Source: an uncultured Bacteroidales bacterium | GTDB lineage: Bacteria; Bacteroidota; Bacteroidia; Bacteroidales; P3 | Assembly: GCA_910586395.1 (NCBI GenBank) | Contig: CAJUFX010000003.1 | Span: forward strand, 3,915-67,914 | Reading direction: 5' to 3' | Length of the DNA: 64,000 nt | In this document: in pieces, positions 54,029 through 63,341 of the stretch | Position numbering within the stretch: the first letter of the stretch is position 1 | Layout of the letters: each line of letters begins with the position of its first letter | Notes under the pieces: model-generated | Told to the model about the DNA's origin: nothing | Databases searched by the model: none | Seen by the model: the letters and a program-made list of their open reading frames with translations, nothing else | Position numbers and translations under genes: made by a program

Positions 54029-57000
54029 ATGATTATGGAAAAGGAAAACGCATATCCGGCCAATCTATCAGCGGCACAGGTGTCATCGCAGGTTCCATCG
54101 GCCAAAGCGCCAGCCGAGTCAGACGCCGGCATCGACCTCTTGCAACTCTACCGCCGCGACGAACGGGTCGGTCGGCTCGTGCAATGGCTTGCGCCGGCGC
54201 ACACGGCCCAACAGCCGTCCCGACAGCCGTCCAAAATCGCGTTGCGCAACCTGCTCGGTTCCGCCAAATCGGTCATCGCGGCGGCCACGGCTTCGCAATT
54301 GTCCGGAAATCAACTGTTCGTTCTTGCCGACAAAGAGCAGGCCGCCTATTTTTGCAACGACCTTGAAAAACTGACGGGGCAGGGCGGCTTGGAACAGGCG
54401 CGGAAGCGTATCCTCTATTTCCCGGCTTCTTATAAGAAACCTTACGAATCGGAAGAAATCGACAATGCCAACGTGCTTTCGCGCACCGAGGTCCTGAACC
54501 GTTTGAGCGCGCCTTGCGACCAGCCAGGTGCGCCGCTTTGGATCGTGACCTATCCGGAAGCCTTGGCCGAGAAAGTCATCACGACGCGCTTTTTGTCGGC
54601 GCATACCGTGCAATTGCATAAAGGCGAGGCGGTTTCGCAGGATTTTCTCATTGACTTTTTGGAAGAGAACCAGTTTGAATGGGTCGATTTCGTAGCGCAA
54701 CCGGGCCAATACGCGTTGCGCGGCGGCATCATAGACGTTTTTTCGTTTGCCAACGACACGCCTTACCGTATCGAGTTCGACGGCGACAAGGTCGAATCCA
54801 TCCGCAGTTTTGAAGTCGGAACGCAGTTGTCCGTCGCGCGGCACGACGTCATCAGTTTGTTGCCCAATTTGCAGGAAAAGGCCGAAAAGAAAGAGCGGAT
54901 TTCGTTCCTGACGTATTTTTCGGAAAAATCGGTGCTTTGGGTCGAAGATATGGAAAGTCTCGTCGCGACGCAGAAAAACGCGTTCGAGAGGGCCGAGGCC
55001 GCCTATGCCGGCTTGCAGGGCGTCGTGCCGCGCGCCCGCCCCGAAGAACTGTATTTGAGGCCCGAAGAAGCCATCAAGCATTTCGACCGGGCGGCCGTCG
55101 TGGAGTTCGGACAGCGTTTCCATTACGCCTGTCCGGATGGGGAAATGACGTTCGCGATGCGGTCGCAGCCGGTCTTCAACAAGAAATTCGAATGGCTGGT
55201 GCGGCATCTGCGTGAGGTTGAAGATCAAGGTTATCAAAATTTCATTCTGTCCGAAAACCCGAAACAGATCCAGCGTCTGGAACGTATCTTTTTCGAACTC
55301 AGCACGCCGAATCCTACGGTACGTTTCATTCCGCTCAAACTGTCGCTCAACGAGGGTTTTATTGACGATCAGGCGCGTTGGGAAGTCTTTACCGACCATC
55401 AGATCTTCGAACGTTACCACCGTTATACCGTACAGCCGCGCCGTCAGGACAGTCAGGCGCTGACGCTTAAGGAACTCTATCAACTCAAACCGGGTGACTA
55501 TATCAGCCATGTGGATCATGGGGTGGGACGGTTTGCCGGTCTGGAGAAAGTCAAGGTGAACGGGCGCGAGCAAGAGGCCATATGCCTGATGTATAAGGAT
55601 AACGATATGTTGCGCATGAGCATACACGCGCTGCATAAGATGTCGAAGTATGCGGGCAAGGAGGGCGAACCGCCCGTCTTGAACCGTTTGGGCAGCAACG
55701 CCTGGGCCGTGACCAAGGCCAAAGCCAAACAGAAAGTCAAGGATATCGCGCGCGAGTTGATCCGCTTGTATGCACAGCGGAAAGCCTCGCAGGGCTTCGC
55801 GTTCTCGCCCGATTCGTATCTGCAGCATGAGTTGGAGTCGTCGTTCTTTTACGAAGATACGCCCGATCAGTTCAAGGCTTCGGAAGATGTGAAGCGGGAC
55901 ATGGAGTCCACGCAACCGATGGACCGGCTGGTGTGCGGCGATGTCGGCTTCGGCAAGACGGAGGTCGCGATACGGGCGGCTTTCAAGGCGGCCTGCGACG
56001 GCAAGCAGGTGGCCGTGCTTGTGCCGACGACGATTTTGGCGTATCAGCATTATAAGACATTTCAGGAGCGCTTGGGCGAATTGCCTTGCAGCGTCGATTA
56101 CATCAACCGTTTCCGTACGGCCAAGGAACGCAAGGAAATCCTGGCCAAGCTTAAGGAGGGGCGGCTTGACATTCTGATAGGAACGCATCGTATTTTAAGC
56201 AAGGATGTTGTTTTCAAAGATTTGGGACTGCTTATCATCGATGAGGAACAGAAATTCGGCGTCGCGATGAAAGAAAAGCTCAAATCGCTTAAAGTCAATA
56301 TCGACACGTTGACGCTGACGGCGACCCCCATTCCGCGGACGTTGCAGTTCTCGCTGATGGGCGCGCGCGACCTGTCGGTCATACAGACGCCGCCCCCTAA
56401 CCGCTATCCCGTGCACACCGAGATTCACGCGTTCGACGAAGAATTTATACGCGACGTCATGGTCTATGAACTTTCGCGCGGCGGCCAGGTCTTTTTCGTT
56501 CACCACCGCGTGCAGAACATTATGGAGGTGGCCGGCATGTTGCAGCGGCTGTTGCCCGACGCGCATATCGCCGTGGCGCACGGGCAGATGGAGGGCGATA
56601 AGCTCGAAGAGGTGTTGCTTGGCTTTATGGAGGGCGCTTACGACATTTTGGTATCGACCAAAATCGTGGAAAACGGCTTGGACATCTCCAATGCGAATAC
56701 GATTATCGTGAATGAGGCGCATCAGTACGGCCTGAGCGAATTGCATCAGTTGCGCGGCCGGGTGGGGCGTTCCAATAAAAAGGCGTTCTGTTATATGATG
56801 GCGCCGCCCGAACATCTGCTGACGCCGGAGGCCAAGCGGAGGTTGCGCGCCATTGAGGAGTTTTCGGAAATAGGCGGCGGCTTTCAGGTGGCCATGCGTG
56901 ATTTGGACATCCGTGGGGCCGGCAATATTTTAGGTGGCGAACAGAGCGGCTTCATTGCCGAAATGGGCTTTGAAATGTATCAGCGCATTTTGGACGAAGC

Positions 57001-57652
57001 CATTGATGAACTCAGACAGGAACAGATGAGCGGGGCGGTCAGGCGACCCGATTTCTCGGCCGGCGTCAGCGGTGCGGCGTCCGGTGCGGCGTCCGGTGCG
57101 GCGGCCGGTGCCTCAGATATCTCAGCTACATCTACCTCAGATGCCGCGCCCATCCCCGATCCGGCGGTCCCCATCGCCAAGATGGATTTCACGGCCGCCG
57201 ACTGCCAGGTGGAGACCGATCTTGAAATTCTGATTCCCGACGACTACGTGAGCAGCATCACCGAGCGTCTGGCGCTTTATAAGGAGTTGGATTCCTTGGA
57301 AAAAGACAGCGATTTGGAAGCCTATGCGCAGCGGTTGCGCGACCGTTTCGGACCGATTCCGGAGCCGACGCGGGAGTTGATGCGGACCGTGGTGTTGCGG
57401 CGCGCGGCCAAACGTTTGGGGTGGAGTCGCATATTGTTGAAAGATAATCGGATGACGGCGGTATTTGCGGCGCAGGATGAGAGCCTTTATTATCAAAGTC
57501 CATTGTTTTCGGGGATTCTGTCGTACGTACAGGATCATCCGGCACAATGCCGTTTACAGGAAAACCGTCAGAAACTCAGTGTCGTATTCGAACAGGTACC
57601 CGATGTAAAATCCGCCATCGAATTGTGCGGCAAATTGTCGCCGGCCTCGTAG
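54029..57652 (+). CDS. mfd: transcription-repair coupling factor
   Basis: A 1207-residue DNA translocase that releases stalled RNA polymerase and recruits UvrA. Order: UvrB-like N-terminal part, RNA-polymerase-interacting domain (LKPGDYISHVDHGVGRFAGL, residues about 485-505), translocase with Walker A GDVGFGKTEVA and DEEQ box, the RecG-like motif (HQLRGRVGRS), and the C-terminal TRCF domain. An Ala/Ser/Gly-rich insertion (about residues 1008-1050) lies just before the TRCF domain and is encoded by a short DNA repeat. Start could also be the ATG six bases later. Confidence 0.95.
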   Translation: MIMEKENAYPANLSAAQVSSQVPSAKAPAESDAGIDLLQLYRRDERVGRLVQWLAPAHTAQQPSRQPSKIALRNLLGSAKSVIAAATASQLSGNQLFVLADKEQAAYFCNDLEKLTGQGGLEQARKRILYFPASYKKPYESEEIDNANVLSRTEVLNRLSAPCDQPGAPLWIVTYPEALAEKVITTRFLSAHTVQLHKGEAVSQDFLIDFLEENQFEWVDFVAQPGQYALRGGIIDVFSFANDTPYRIEFDGDKVESIRSFEVGTQLSVARHDVISLLPNLQEKAEKKERISFLTYFSEKSVLWVEDMESLVATQKNAFERAEAAYAGLQGVVPRARPEELYLRPEEAIKHFDRAAVVEFGQRFHYACPDGEMTFAMRSQPVFNKKFEWLVRHLREVEDQGYQNFILSENPKQIQRLERIFFELSTPNPTVRFIPLKLSLNEGFIDDQARWEVFTDHQIFERYHRYTVQPRRQDSQALTLKELYQLKPGDYISHVDHGVGRFAGLEKVKVNGREQEAICLMYKDNDMLRMSIHALHKMSKYAGKEGEPPVLNRLGSNAWAVTKAKAKQKVKDIARELIRLYAQRKASQGFAFSPDSYLQHELESSFFYEDTPDQFKASEDVKRDMESTQPMDRLVCGDVGFGKTEVAIRAAFKAACDGKQVAVLVPTTILAYQHYKTFQERLGELPCSVDYINRFRTAKERKEILAKLKEGRLDILIGTHRILSKDVVFKDLGLLIIDEEQKFGVAMKEKLKSLKVNIDTLTLTATPIPRTLQFSLMGARDLSVIQTPPPNRYPVHTEIHAFDEEFIRDVMVYELSRGGQVFFVHHRVQNIMEVAGMLQRLLPDAHIAVAHGQMEGDKLEEVLLGFMEGAYDILVSTKIVENGLDISNANTIIVNEAHQYGLSELHQLRGRVGRSNKKAFCYMMAPPEHLLTPEAKRRLRAIEEFSEIGGGFQVAMRDLDIRGAGNILGGEQSGFIAEMGFEMYQRILDEAIDELRQEQMSGAVRRPDFSAGVSGAASGAASGAAAGASDISATSTSDAAPIPDPAVPIAKMDFTAADCQVETDLEILIPDDYVSSITERLALYKELDSLEKDSDLEAYAQRLRDRFGPIPEPTRELMRTVVLRRAAKRLGWSRILLKDNRMTAVFAAQDESLYYQSPLFSGILSYVQDHPAQCRLQENRQKLSVVFEQVPDVKSAIELCGKLSPAS

Positions 57653-57704
57653 CTTCGTGGCCTGAGGCGCGGAAACCGGATGCCGTCACGGGGCGTGATA
57701 CGTT

Positions 57705-58337
57705 TTATCGGACGAACGATAGAATCGAGAACAGGATGCCGGCATGTATGCCGAAGCCTATGCCGAAGTTGATCCAGTTGTGGATGTTTTTTTTGCGCCA
57801 AGCCTCTTTTTTATAAGCCTGGAAATAAATATCTTCGTGCAACATATCCACATCAGGCAGGCCGAGGTTCTCGATACGGGGGGGCGTGAGGGAGGCCGGT
57901 AGCGCGCAGGCCAGACCGAAGACGGGCGATAGGATGCTGAGGAACAACGTTCCCGTGGCGGAAGCCCGGTACATTTTATAATGTGTACGCGCGTCGTGGC
58001 GTCCGGCCAGACAGAGTTGCGCCACATAGTCGAAGTCTTCGGGGCGTTCGAGAAACAGCGTCTCCATGTGGCCGTCCACATGAATCGAATCCTTATAAAG
58101 ATATCGTTTGAGCGAAGCGGTCGGTATCTTGAACGTGAACGTCTGTGCTTTTTCGGGTTCGAAGACTTTAAAAACGGTCGTATTACCCTGTACCGTAAAA
58201 CCGGAAACGTCAAGCGGTGCGAAATGGGGGACCGATTTGGAAGACGGTACGGCATCCTGTGCCACGGCGCGCCCGTTCAGCGCGACAAGCAGGCTCGCGA
58301 TCGATAGAACGGCGAGGAGACGCATGCGGATTTTCAT
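57705..58337 (-). CDS. exported membrane-associated protein of unknown function
   Basis: A 210-residue protein with an N-terminal signal (MKIRMRLLAVLSIASLLVA, ending near GRAVAQ), a globular region of about 100 residues (FTVQGNTTVFKVFEPE, LYKDSIHVDGHMETLFLE), and two hydrophobic segments (GTLFLSILSPVFGLACALPA and NFGIGFGIHAGILFSILSFV). No family is recognised. The ATG at 58337 is chosen because the signal peptide begins there. It converges with mfd and is divergent from the HsdR-N-like gene. Confidence 0.6.
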   Translation of the reverse strand: MKIRMRLLAVLSIASLLVALNGRAVAQDAVPSSKSVPHFAPLDVSGFTVQGNTTVFKVFEPEKAQTFTFKIPTASLKRYLYKDSIHVDGHMETLFLERPEDFDYVAQLCLAGRHDARTHYKMYRASATGTLFLSILSPVFGLACALPASLTPPRIENLGLPDVDMLHEDIYFQAYKKEAWRKKNIHNWINFGIGFGIHAGILFSILSFVR

Positions 58338-58403
58338 GTCGGTGGTGTTTAAACCCATGTTTGAAAAGCGGACTTGACTCGGTTTCTTGACAAACTTAAC
58401 TTG

Positions 58404-58439
58404 CAAAAGTACAAAAAAAAATGGAAATGCGTATTTTTG
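58404..58439. promoter_or_regulatory. divergent -7 boxes
   Basis: TATTTTTG at 58432-58439 (plus strand, toward the HsdR-N-like gene) and TACTTTTG on the minus strand at 58404-58411 (toward the exported protein). The two promoters overlap in their upstream parts. -33 boxes are weak. Confidence 0.5.
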
Positions 58440-58449
58440 CATTCAGATT

Positions 58450-58479
58450 ATGATGATGGGAAGACAAGCGGTCCCCTGA
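58450..58479 (+). CDS. possible nine-codon leader peptide (MMMGRQAVP)
   Basis: A short frame opens with three ATG codons 10 bases after the predicted -7 box and stops in TGA at 58477-58479. The A of that TGA is the first base of the ATG used for the next gene (TGATG), so translation of the leader could feed ribosomes into it. No protein function is implied. Confidence 0.35.
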   Translation: MMMGRQAVP

Positions 58480-58985
58480 TGTCGGCCGGACAGTTTGTCT
58501 GCGGCTTTGGAACGTTGGATCTTCTTTATGAAATGGCGGAAAACAATATTCATATAAGAATGCGGTCGGACGGAAAATACGAGGTATTCGATCCGATACG
58601 CAAGAAGTATGTCGCGCTGACGCCCGAGGAAGAGGTGCGTCAGGCTTTGATCTGGCATTTGCACAAGACGTTGCGGATTCCGTTGGGACGTATCGGCGTG
58701 GAAAACGGCATCAAGGTCTATGGCTTGCCGTTCCGCGTCGATCTGCAGGTGTTCGACGCGCGGGGCGAGGCGGTCTGGCTGATTGAATGCAAGCGTCGGG
58801 AACAGGCATTGACCGCCACGGTGTTGGAACAGATAGGCCGCTATCGGTTGTCGGAGGCGTTCAAGGCGGTGCGGTTCATGACGGTGACGAATGGCACGGC
58901 GTTTTATTGTTGGCGGAGGGATGAGGCAGGTGCGGTCTGGACGTTTTGCGACCGCCTGCCGGATGCTGAAAGTCTGATGAAATAG
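58479..58985 (+). CDS. HsdR-N-like (type I restriction R subunit N-terminal domain-like) protein
   Basis: A 168-residue stand-alone protein of the HSDR_N domain family, common in Bacteroidota. It carries FDPIRKKYVALTPEEEVRQ and a PD-(D/E)XK-like core (RVDLQVFD, WLIECKRREQ), the nuclease fold of restriction enzymes. No motor or methylase subunits are nearby, so it is not a working type I system. Start uncertain: the ATG at 58479 (coupled to the leader) or that at 58533, which matches the family better. Function unknown. Confidence 0.7.
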   Translation: MSAGQFVCGFGTLDLLYEMAENNIHIRMRSDGKYEVFDPIRKKYVALTPEEEVRQALIWHLHKTLRIPLGRIGVENGIKVYGLPFRVDLQVFDARGEAVWLIECKRREQALTATVLEQIGRYRLSEAFKAVRFMTVTNGTAFYCWRRDEAGAVWTFCDRLPDAESLMK

Positions 58986-59033
58986 GCGGATAGCCCGGTC
59001 GCGAAAAAAAAAGCGCGCTTGCGGACGGATTGC

Positions 59034-59063
59034 TTGCGGAAATAAAAAAAATGCCTACATTTG
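59034..59063 (+). promoter_or_regulatory. promoter of the RRM protein gene
   Basis: TTG (59034-59036), a 19-base spacer and TACATTTG (59056-59063), 32 bases before the ATG. Confidence 0.7.
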
Positions 59064-59094
59064 CGGTCTGTTAACGTTTTAATATTTCATTTTT

Positions 59095-59379
59095 ATGAAC
59101 ATTTTTGTCGCGAACTTGAACTATAAAGTTCGGAGCGAAAACCTCAAGCAAATCTTTTCCGATTACGGAGAAGTGATTGACGCGAGAATCATCAACGAAA
59201 AAGGAACCCGTCGTTCCAAGGGTTTCGGTTTTGTCGAAATGGCGAATGACGACGATGCCCGCAAGGCCATCGCCGCTTTGGACGGAGCCGAATGGGAAGG
59301 CCGCAACATGATTGTCAAGGAAGCCTTGCCGCGTACCGAAGCACCTCGTGCCGAGGGTGAAATGCCGGTTGCTGAATAA
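59095..59379 (+). CDS. RRM-domain RNA-binding protein
   Basis: A 94-residue protein made of one RRM fold. RNP2 is NIFVANLNY and RNP1 is SKGFGFVEM; both keep their RNA-contacting aromatics. The tail (TEAPRAEGEMPVAE) is flexible. Small RRM proteins of this type are abundant in Bacteroidota and are thought to act in RNA handling. Own promoter and perfect terminator. Confidence 0.9.
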   Translation: MNIFVANLNYKVRSENLKQIFSDYGEVIDARIINEKGTRRSKGFGFVEMANDDDARKAIAALDGAEWEGRNMIVKEALPRTEAPRAEGEMPVAE

Positions 59380-59400
59380 GCGGTTGTGCCAAGAAGAGGA

Positions 59401-59433
59401 AACGGCTGTCCCGTACGGGACAGCCGTTTTTTT
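59401..59433 (+). terminator. terminator of the RRM protein gene
   Basis: AACGGCTGTCCC and its exact inverted copy form a 28-base perfect palindrome (59401-59428), with T residues through 59433. Confidence 0.9.
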
Positions 59434-59602
59434 ATTACCCGTAAAAGGCTTGTCCGCTCTGTGATACGGGTAAGACAAATATTGCTTTTTTTCGTTATTT
59501 TTGCAATTTGAAGTCGTTTAAACCGATGTGTGGAGCCGTTTCGGTCAGAATAGGCGCGGATATTTTCGGTTCGCCCGTCGGAATCTCGCAAAACATGGAA
59601 TT

Positions 59603-61009
59603 ATGGAAAAGACGCAAGGGCAGAATATGGATCGCCGCACATTCTTGAAACGCATGGGCATGGGTTTGGCGGCCACGTCAACCGTTTTGACGGCCTGTAA
59701 AAACGGTAAAGACGGCGGCATGGCGGCCGGCACCGTTCCGGTGGCGGGTTCGGGCGGGATGACTTATCGTTATCAGCGCAAATCCGGCGACAAGGTTTCC
59801 CTGTTGGGATACGGTTGCATGCGTTGGCCGTTGCGCATGAAAGCCGACGGCAGCGGGGAAGAGATCGATCAGGAAGCGGTCAATGAATTGATAGACTATG
59901 CGATGGCGCATGGTGTAACCTATTATGATACGTCGCCCGCCTATGTGCGCGGTTGGTCGGAGACCTCGACGGGCATCGCATTGAGCCGCTATCCGCGCGA
60001 TAAGTATTTCATTGCGACTAAATTGTCAAATTTCGCGCCCTCCACTTGGCCGCGCGAGGCCTCCATCGCGATGTATCGCCATTCGTTCAAGGCCTTGCAG
60101 GTCGATTATATTGACTACTATCTGTTGCATGCCGTGGGCATGGGCGACGGCATGGCAGAGTTCCGGCACCGTTATATCGACAACGGCATGCTGGATTTTC
60201 TGCTGGAAGAACGTAAGGCCGGCCGCATCCGCCACTTGGGATTTTCTTACCACGGCGATATCGCGGTTTTCGACTACCTGCTTTCCAAACACGACGAATA
60301 TCAATGGGATTTCGTTCAGATTCAGATGAATTACGTCGATTGGAAGCATGCCAAGGAAGTCAATACGCGCAATACGAATGCCGAATATCTCTACGGCGAA
60401 TTGCAGAAACGCGGCATTCAGGCGGTCATTATGGAGCCGTTGTTGGGCGGGCGGCTGTCGAAGGTGCACGACCATATCGCCGCGAGCCTCAAACAAAGGT
60501 GCCCGGAAGAAAGCGTGGCGTCCTGGGCGTTCCGTTTCGCCGGTTCGGCCGAGGGGGTGCTGACGGTGTTGAGCGGTATGACGTATATGGAGCACTTGCA
60601 GGATAATCTGAAGACTTATTCGCCCTTGGTGCCGCTGACGCCTGACGATTATGAGTTTCTGGAACAGACGGCCCGGCAGTTGTTGCGTTACCGTACCGTG
60701 CCCTGCAACGAATGTCAGTACTGCATGCCCTGTCCTTACGGCTTGGACATACCGGGCATTTTCGTCCATTATAACAAGTGTGTGAACGAGGGCAATACGC
60801 CGGCATCCTCTACCGACGAAAATTACCGTAAGGCGCGGCGGGCGTTCCTGATCGGTTACGACCGCTCGGTGCCGCGGCTGCGTCAGGCCGACCATTGTAT
60901 CGGTTGTGGCCAGTGCAAGTCGCATTGTCCGCAGGGGATTGATATACCGCAGGAACTGCAGCGCATTGACCGGTTTGTGGAAGATTTGAAACAGGGCAAG
61001 GCGTTTTGA
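59603..61009 (+). CDS. Tat-exported aldo/keto reductase with C-terminal ferredoxin domain
   Basis: A 468-residue protein. The N-terminus has a twin-arginine signal (DRRTFLKRMGMG, then AATSTVLTAC with a possible lipid-modified Cys), so it is probably exported folded by TatAC. The aldo/keto reductase barrel follows (GCMRWPLRM, YYDTSPAYVRG with catalytic Asp and Tyr), then [4Fe-4S] motifs (CNECQYCMPCPYGLDI and CIGCGQCKSHCPQGIDI). Starts at 59603 or 59627 (MDRRTFLK). The partner electron carriers may be the polyferredoxin two genes downstream. Substrate unknown. Confidence 0.87.
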   Translation: MEKTQGQNMDRRTFLKRMGMGLAATSTVLTACKNGKDGGMAAGTVPVAGSGGMTYRYQRKSGDKVSLLGYGCMRWPLRMKADGSGEEIDQEAVNELIDYAMAHGVTYYDTSPAYVRGWSETSTGIALSRYPRDKYFIATKLSNFAPSTWPREASIAMYRHSFKALQVDYIDYYLLHAVGMGDGMAEFRHRYIDNGMLDFLLEERKAGRIRHLGFSYHGDIAVFDYLLSKHDEYQWDFVQIQMNYVDWKHAKEVNTRNTNAEYLYGELQKRGIQAVIMEPLLGGRLSKVHDHIAASLKQRCPEESVASWAFRFAGSAEGVLTVLSGMTYMEHLQDNLKTYSPLVPLTPDDYEFLEQTARQLLRYRTVPCNECQYCMPCPYGLDIPGIFVHYNKCVNEGNTPASSTDENYRKARRAFLIGYDRSVPRLRQADHCIGCGQCKSHCPQGIDIPQELQRIDRFVEDLKQGKAF

Positions 61010-61069
61010 GGGGGCGGATGTGTTTTGAAGAAAAACAGAGCGCTAATCGGATTGTAAATATAAAGGATT

Positions 61070-61606
61070 ATGGAAAATACGATGCAGGCTGTGGCCGAGA
61101 CGGACACGGTCAGACTTTACGCGTTGCGTTATGACAATTGGAAGGCTTATCTGGCGGCCGCACTCTTTGTGGCCGGTAATATCGTCGTGCCGCAGCTGTG
61201 CCATTTGGTGCCGGGCGGCGGCCCGACCTGGCTGCCGATTTACTTCTTTACCTTGGTGGGGGCTTATAAATACGGTTGGCGGGTCGGTCTGTTGACGGCC
61301 GTGGCCTCGCCGCTCGTCAATTCGTTGTGCTTCGGCATGCCGGCGGCGGCCGCTTTGCCGGCCATCATGTTGAAGTCCATATTGCTGGCGGGCGCGGCCG
61401 GCTGGGCGGCGCGGCACTTCGGCCGGGTCCGGCTGTGGATATTGGCCGCCGTCGTGCTGACCTACCAGGCGCTCGGCTCATTGGGCGAGTGGGCGATGGG
61501 CGATACGTTCGTCGAAGCCATGCAGGATTTCCGTCTCGGCTTGCCCGGTATGCTGGTGCAGGTGGCGGGCGGCTATCTCGTCATCCGCTTTTTGCTGAAG
61601 AAATGA
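61070..61606 (+). CDS. ECF transporter S-component-like membrane protein
   Basis: A 178-residue protein with about five or six spans: YLAAALFVAGNIVVPQLCH, WLPIYFFTLVGAYKYGW, AVASPLVNSLCFGMP, and a C-terminal pair. It resembles substrate-binding (S) subunits of energy-coupling-factor transporters that occur next to such aldo/keto reductase and ferredoxin genes in Bacteroidales. The substrate is not evident. It lies 60 bases after the reductase. Confidence 0.7.
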   Translation: MENTMQAVAETDTVRLYALRYDNWKAYLAAALFVAGNIVVPQLCHLVPGGGPTWLPIYFFTLVGAYKYGWRVGLLTAVASPLVNSLCFGMPAAAALPAIMLKSILLAGAAGWAARHFGRVRLWILAAVVLTYQALGSLGEWAMGDTFVEAMQDFRLGLPGMLVQVAGGYLVIRFLLKK

Positions 61607-61682
61607 TGCGGGGCTACCGGGCACGGTGTGGCTACGTTGGATAGTTGATAGGATGAAATAACCCTAAACCATAGGATTTATC

Positions 61683-63203
61683 ATGTTGAGGAAAATAAGA
61701 ATCACGCTGGCATTATTGTGCTTTGTCTTGATCACGTTGCTGTTTTTGGATTTTACGGGCACGTTGCACGCTTATTTCGGCTTTTTGGCCAAAATCCAGT
61801 TTCTGCCGGCCGTTTTGGCCTTGAATGTCGGGGTCGTGGCGGGCTTGATTGTCTTGACATGGCTGTTCGGCCGCGTGTATTGTTCGGTCATCTGTCCGTT
61901 GGGCGTCCTGCAGGACGTTTTCGCGTGGTTCGGCAAGAAAGCGAAGAAAAATCGTTACGGTTATTCGCCGGCCAAGCGCTGGTTGCGTTATACGGCGCTG
62001 GTTCTGTTCGTCATCGCGCTCGTGGCCGGCATAGGCTCCTTCGTGGCCTTGCTGGCGCCCTACAGCGCCTATGGCCGCATCGCTTCCAACCTGTTTGCGC
62101 CGCTTTGGCAATGGGGCAACAACGTCTTGGCCTATTTTGCCGAAAGGCTCAACAGTTACGCGTTCTATACCACCGATGTATGGCCCAAAAGCCTGTCGGT
62201 CTTCATCGTGGCCGCGCTCACGTTCGTCGTGTTGGGCTTCCTGGCCTGGCGCAACGGCCGCACTTATTGCAATACCATCTGTCCGGTCGGCACGGTGCTG
62301 AGCTTTTTCGCGCGTTTCGCCTGGTTCAAGCCGGTCATCGATGCGGATAAGTGCGTGGGCTGTCGTCTGTGTGAACGCAACTGCAAGGCGGCTTGCATCG
62401 ATGTCAGAAACCACAAAATCGATTACAGCCGTTGCGTGACTTGTATGGATTGCATCGACCGATGCGGCAGGGGCGCGATCGCGTTCAAGCATGCGGGTAA
62501 GGCCGTCCAGGCGGCGGAACCGGCAACGGTCGCCGTTTCGGGAAACACTGTCGCAAGGCCGGCCCAGCCGGTGGATGCGGCGCGCCGGAGTTTTTTGGCG
62601 GGCGTCGGCCTGTTGGCCGCCACTTCCGCGCTCAGGGCAAAGGAAAAACAGGTGGACGGCGGTTTGGCCGTCCTTGTCGATAAACAGCGGCCGAAACGCG
62701 CTACGCCCATCGTGCCGCCCGGCGCACAGGGCTTGCGGCATCTGTCGCAACACTGTACGGCTTGCCAACTCTGTGTCTCGGTCTGTCCGAACGGCGTTTT
62801 GCGACCGTCCACGGCCCTGGAAACGCTCATGCAGCCGGAATCGTCCTACGAGCGCGGGTATTGCCGTCCCGAGTGTACGAAATGTTCGGAGGTCTGTCCG
62901 GCCGGTGCCATTAAAAAGATAACGGTGGCCGAGAAATCGTCCATTCAGATCGGCCATGCCGTCTGGGTGTCTGAAAACTGCGTGCCGTTGACCGAAGGCG
63001 TGGCTTGCGGCAACTGCGCCCGCCATTGTCCGGCCGGCGCCATCACGATGGTCTCCTCCGATTCCGACCGTCCCGGTTCACCGGAAATCCCGGCCGTCAA
63101 CACCGAACGCTGCATCGGCTGCGGGGCTTGCGAAAACCTCTGCCCGGCCCGGCCGTTCAGCGCCATCTACGTGGAGGGCCACGAACGCCACCGCGAAATA
63201 TAG
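61683..63203 (+). CDS. NapH-like polyferredoxin with internal twin-arginine motif
   Basis: A 506-residue protein. The N-terminal half is NapH/MauN-like, with about five spans, two CxxxCP motifs (CSVICPLGVLQDVFAWF, CNTICPVGTVLSFFARF) and two [4Fe-4S] sites (CVGCRLCERNC, CVTCMDCIDRC). Near residue 300 the sequence ARRSFLAGVGLLAATSAL looks like a twin-arginine signal, followed by a NapG-like domain with four more cluster motifs (CTACQLCVSVC, CRPECTKCSEVC, CGNCARHC, CIGCGACENLC). It appears to be a fused NapH-NapG pair that passes electrons across the inner membrane. Three genes form one cluster with the reductase. Confidence 0.8.
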   Translation: MLRKIRITLALLCFVLITLLFLDFTGTLHAYFGFLAKIQFLPAVLALNVGVVAGLIVLTWLFGRVYCSVICPLGVLQDVFAWFGKKAKKNRYGYSPAKRWLRYTALVLFVIALVAGIGSFVALLAPYSAYGRIASNLFAPLWQWGNNVLAYFAERLNSYAFYTTDVWPKSLSVFIVAALTFVVLGFLAWRNGRTYCNTICPVGTVLSFFARFAWFKPVIDADKCVGCRLCERNCKAACIDVRNHKIDYSRCVTCMDCIDRCGRGAIAFKHAGKAVQAAEPATVAVSGNTVARPAQPVDAARRSFLAGVGLLAATSALRAKEKQVDGGLAVLVDKQRPKRATPIVPPGAQGLRHLSQHCTACQLCVSVCPNGVLRPSTALETLMQPESSYERGYCRPECTKCSEVCPAGAIKKITVAEKSSIQIGHAVWVSENCVPLTEGVACGNCARHCPAGAITMVSSDSDRPGSPEIPAVNTERCIGCGACENLCPARPFSAIYVEGHERHREI

Positions 63204-63230
63204 GATTTAGCGAAATTCCCATATATTTAT

Positions 63231-63238
63231 TATATTTG
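63231..63238 (+). promoter_or_regulatory. -7 box before the HdrC-like gene
   Basis: TATATTTG lies 104 bases before the ATG at 63342. No convincing -33 box, and the 138-base gap after 63203 shows nothing else. Confidence 0.45.
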
Positions 63239-63341
63239 TTCCTTTATTATACGGGGAAACTTTGTCCCGCGTTTGCCGGAACCTTTTGAGAAAGATTGCG
63301 GCGCGGCGATGGGACGGGAGGTTTCCGGAAAGGATGAATAT

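Noticed and set aside
58479..58985. Type I restriction system
   Set aside because: Only the HsdR N-terminal-like domain is present; no helicase, specificity or methylase gene is nearby.
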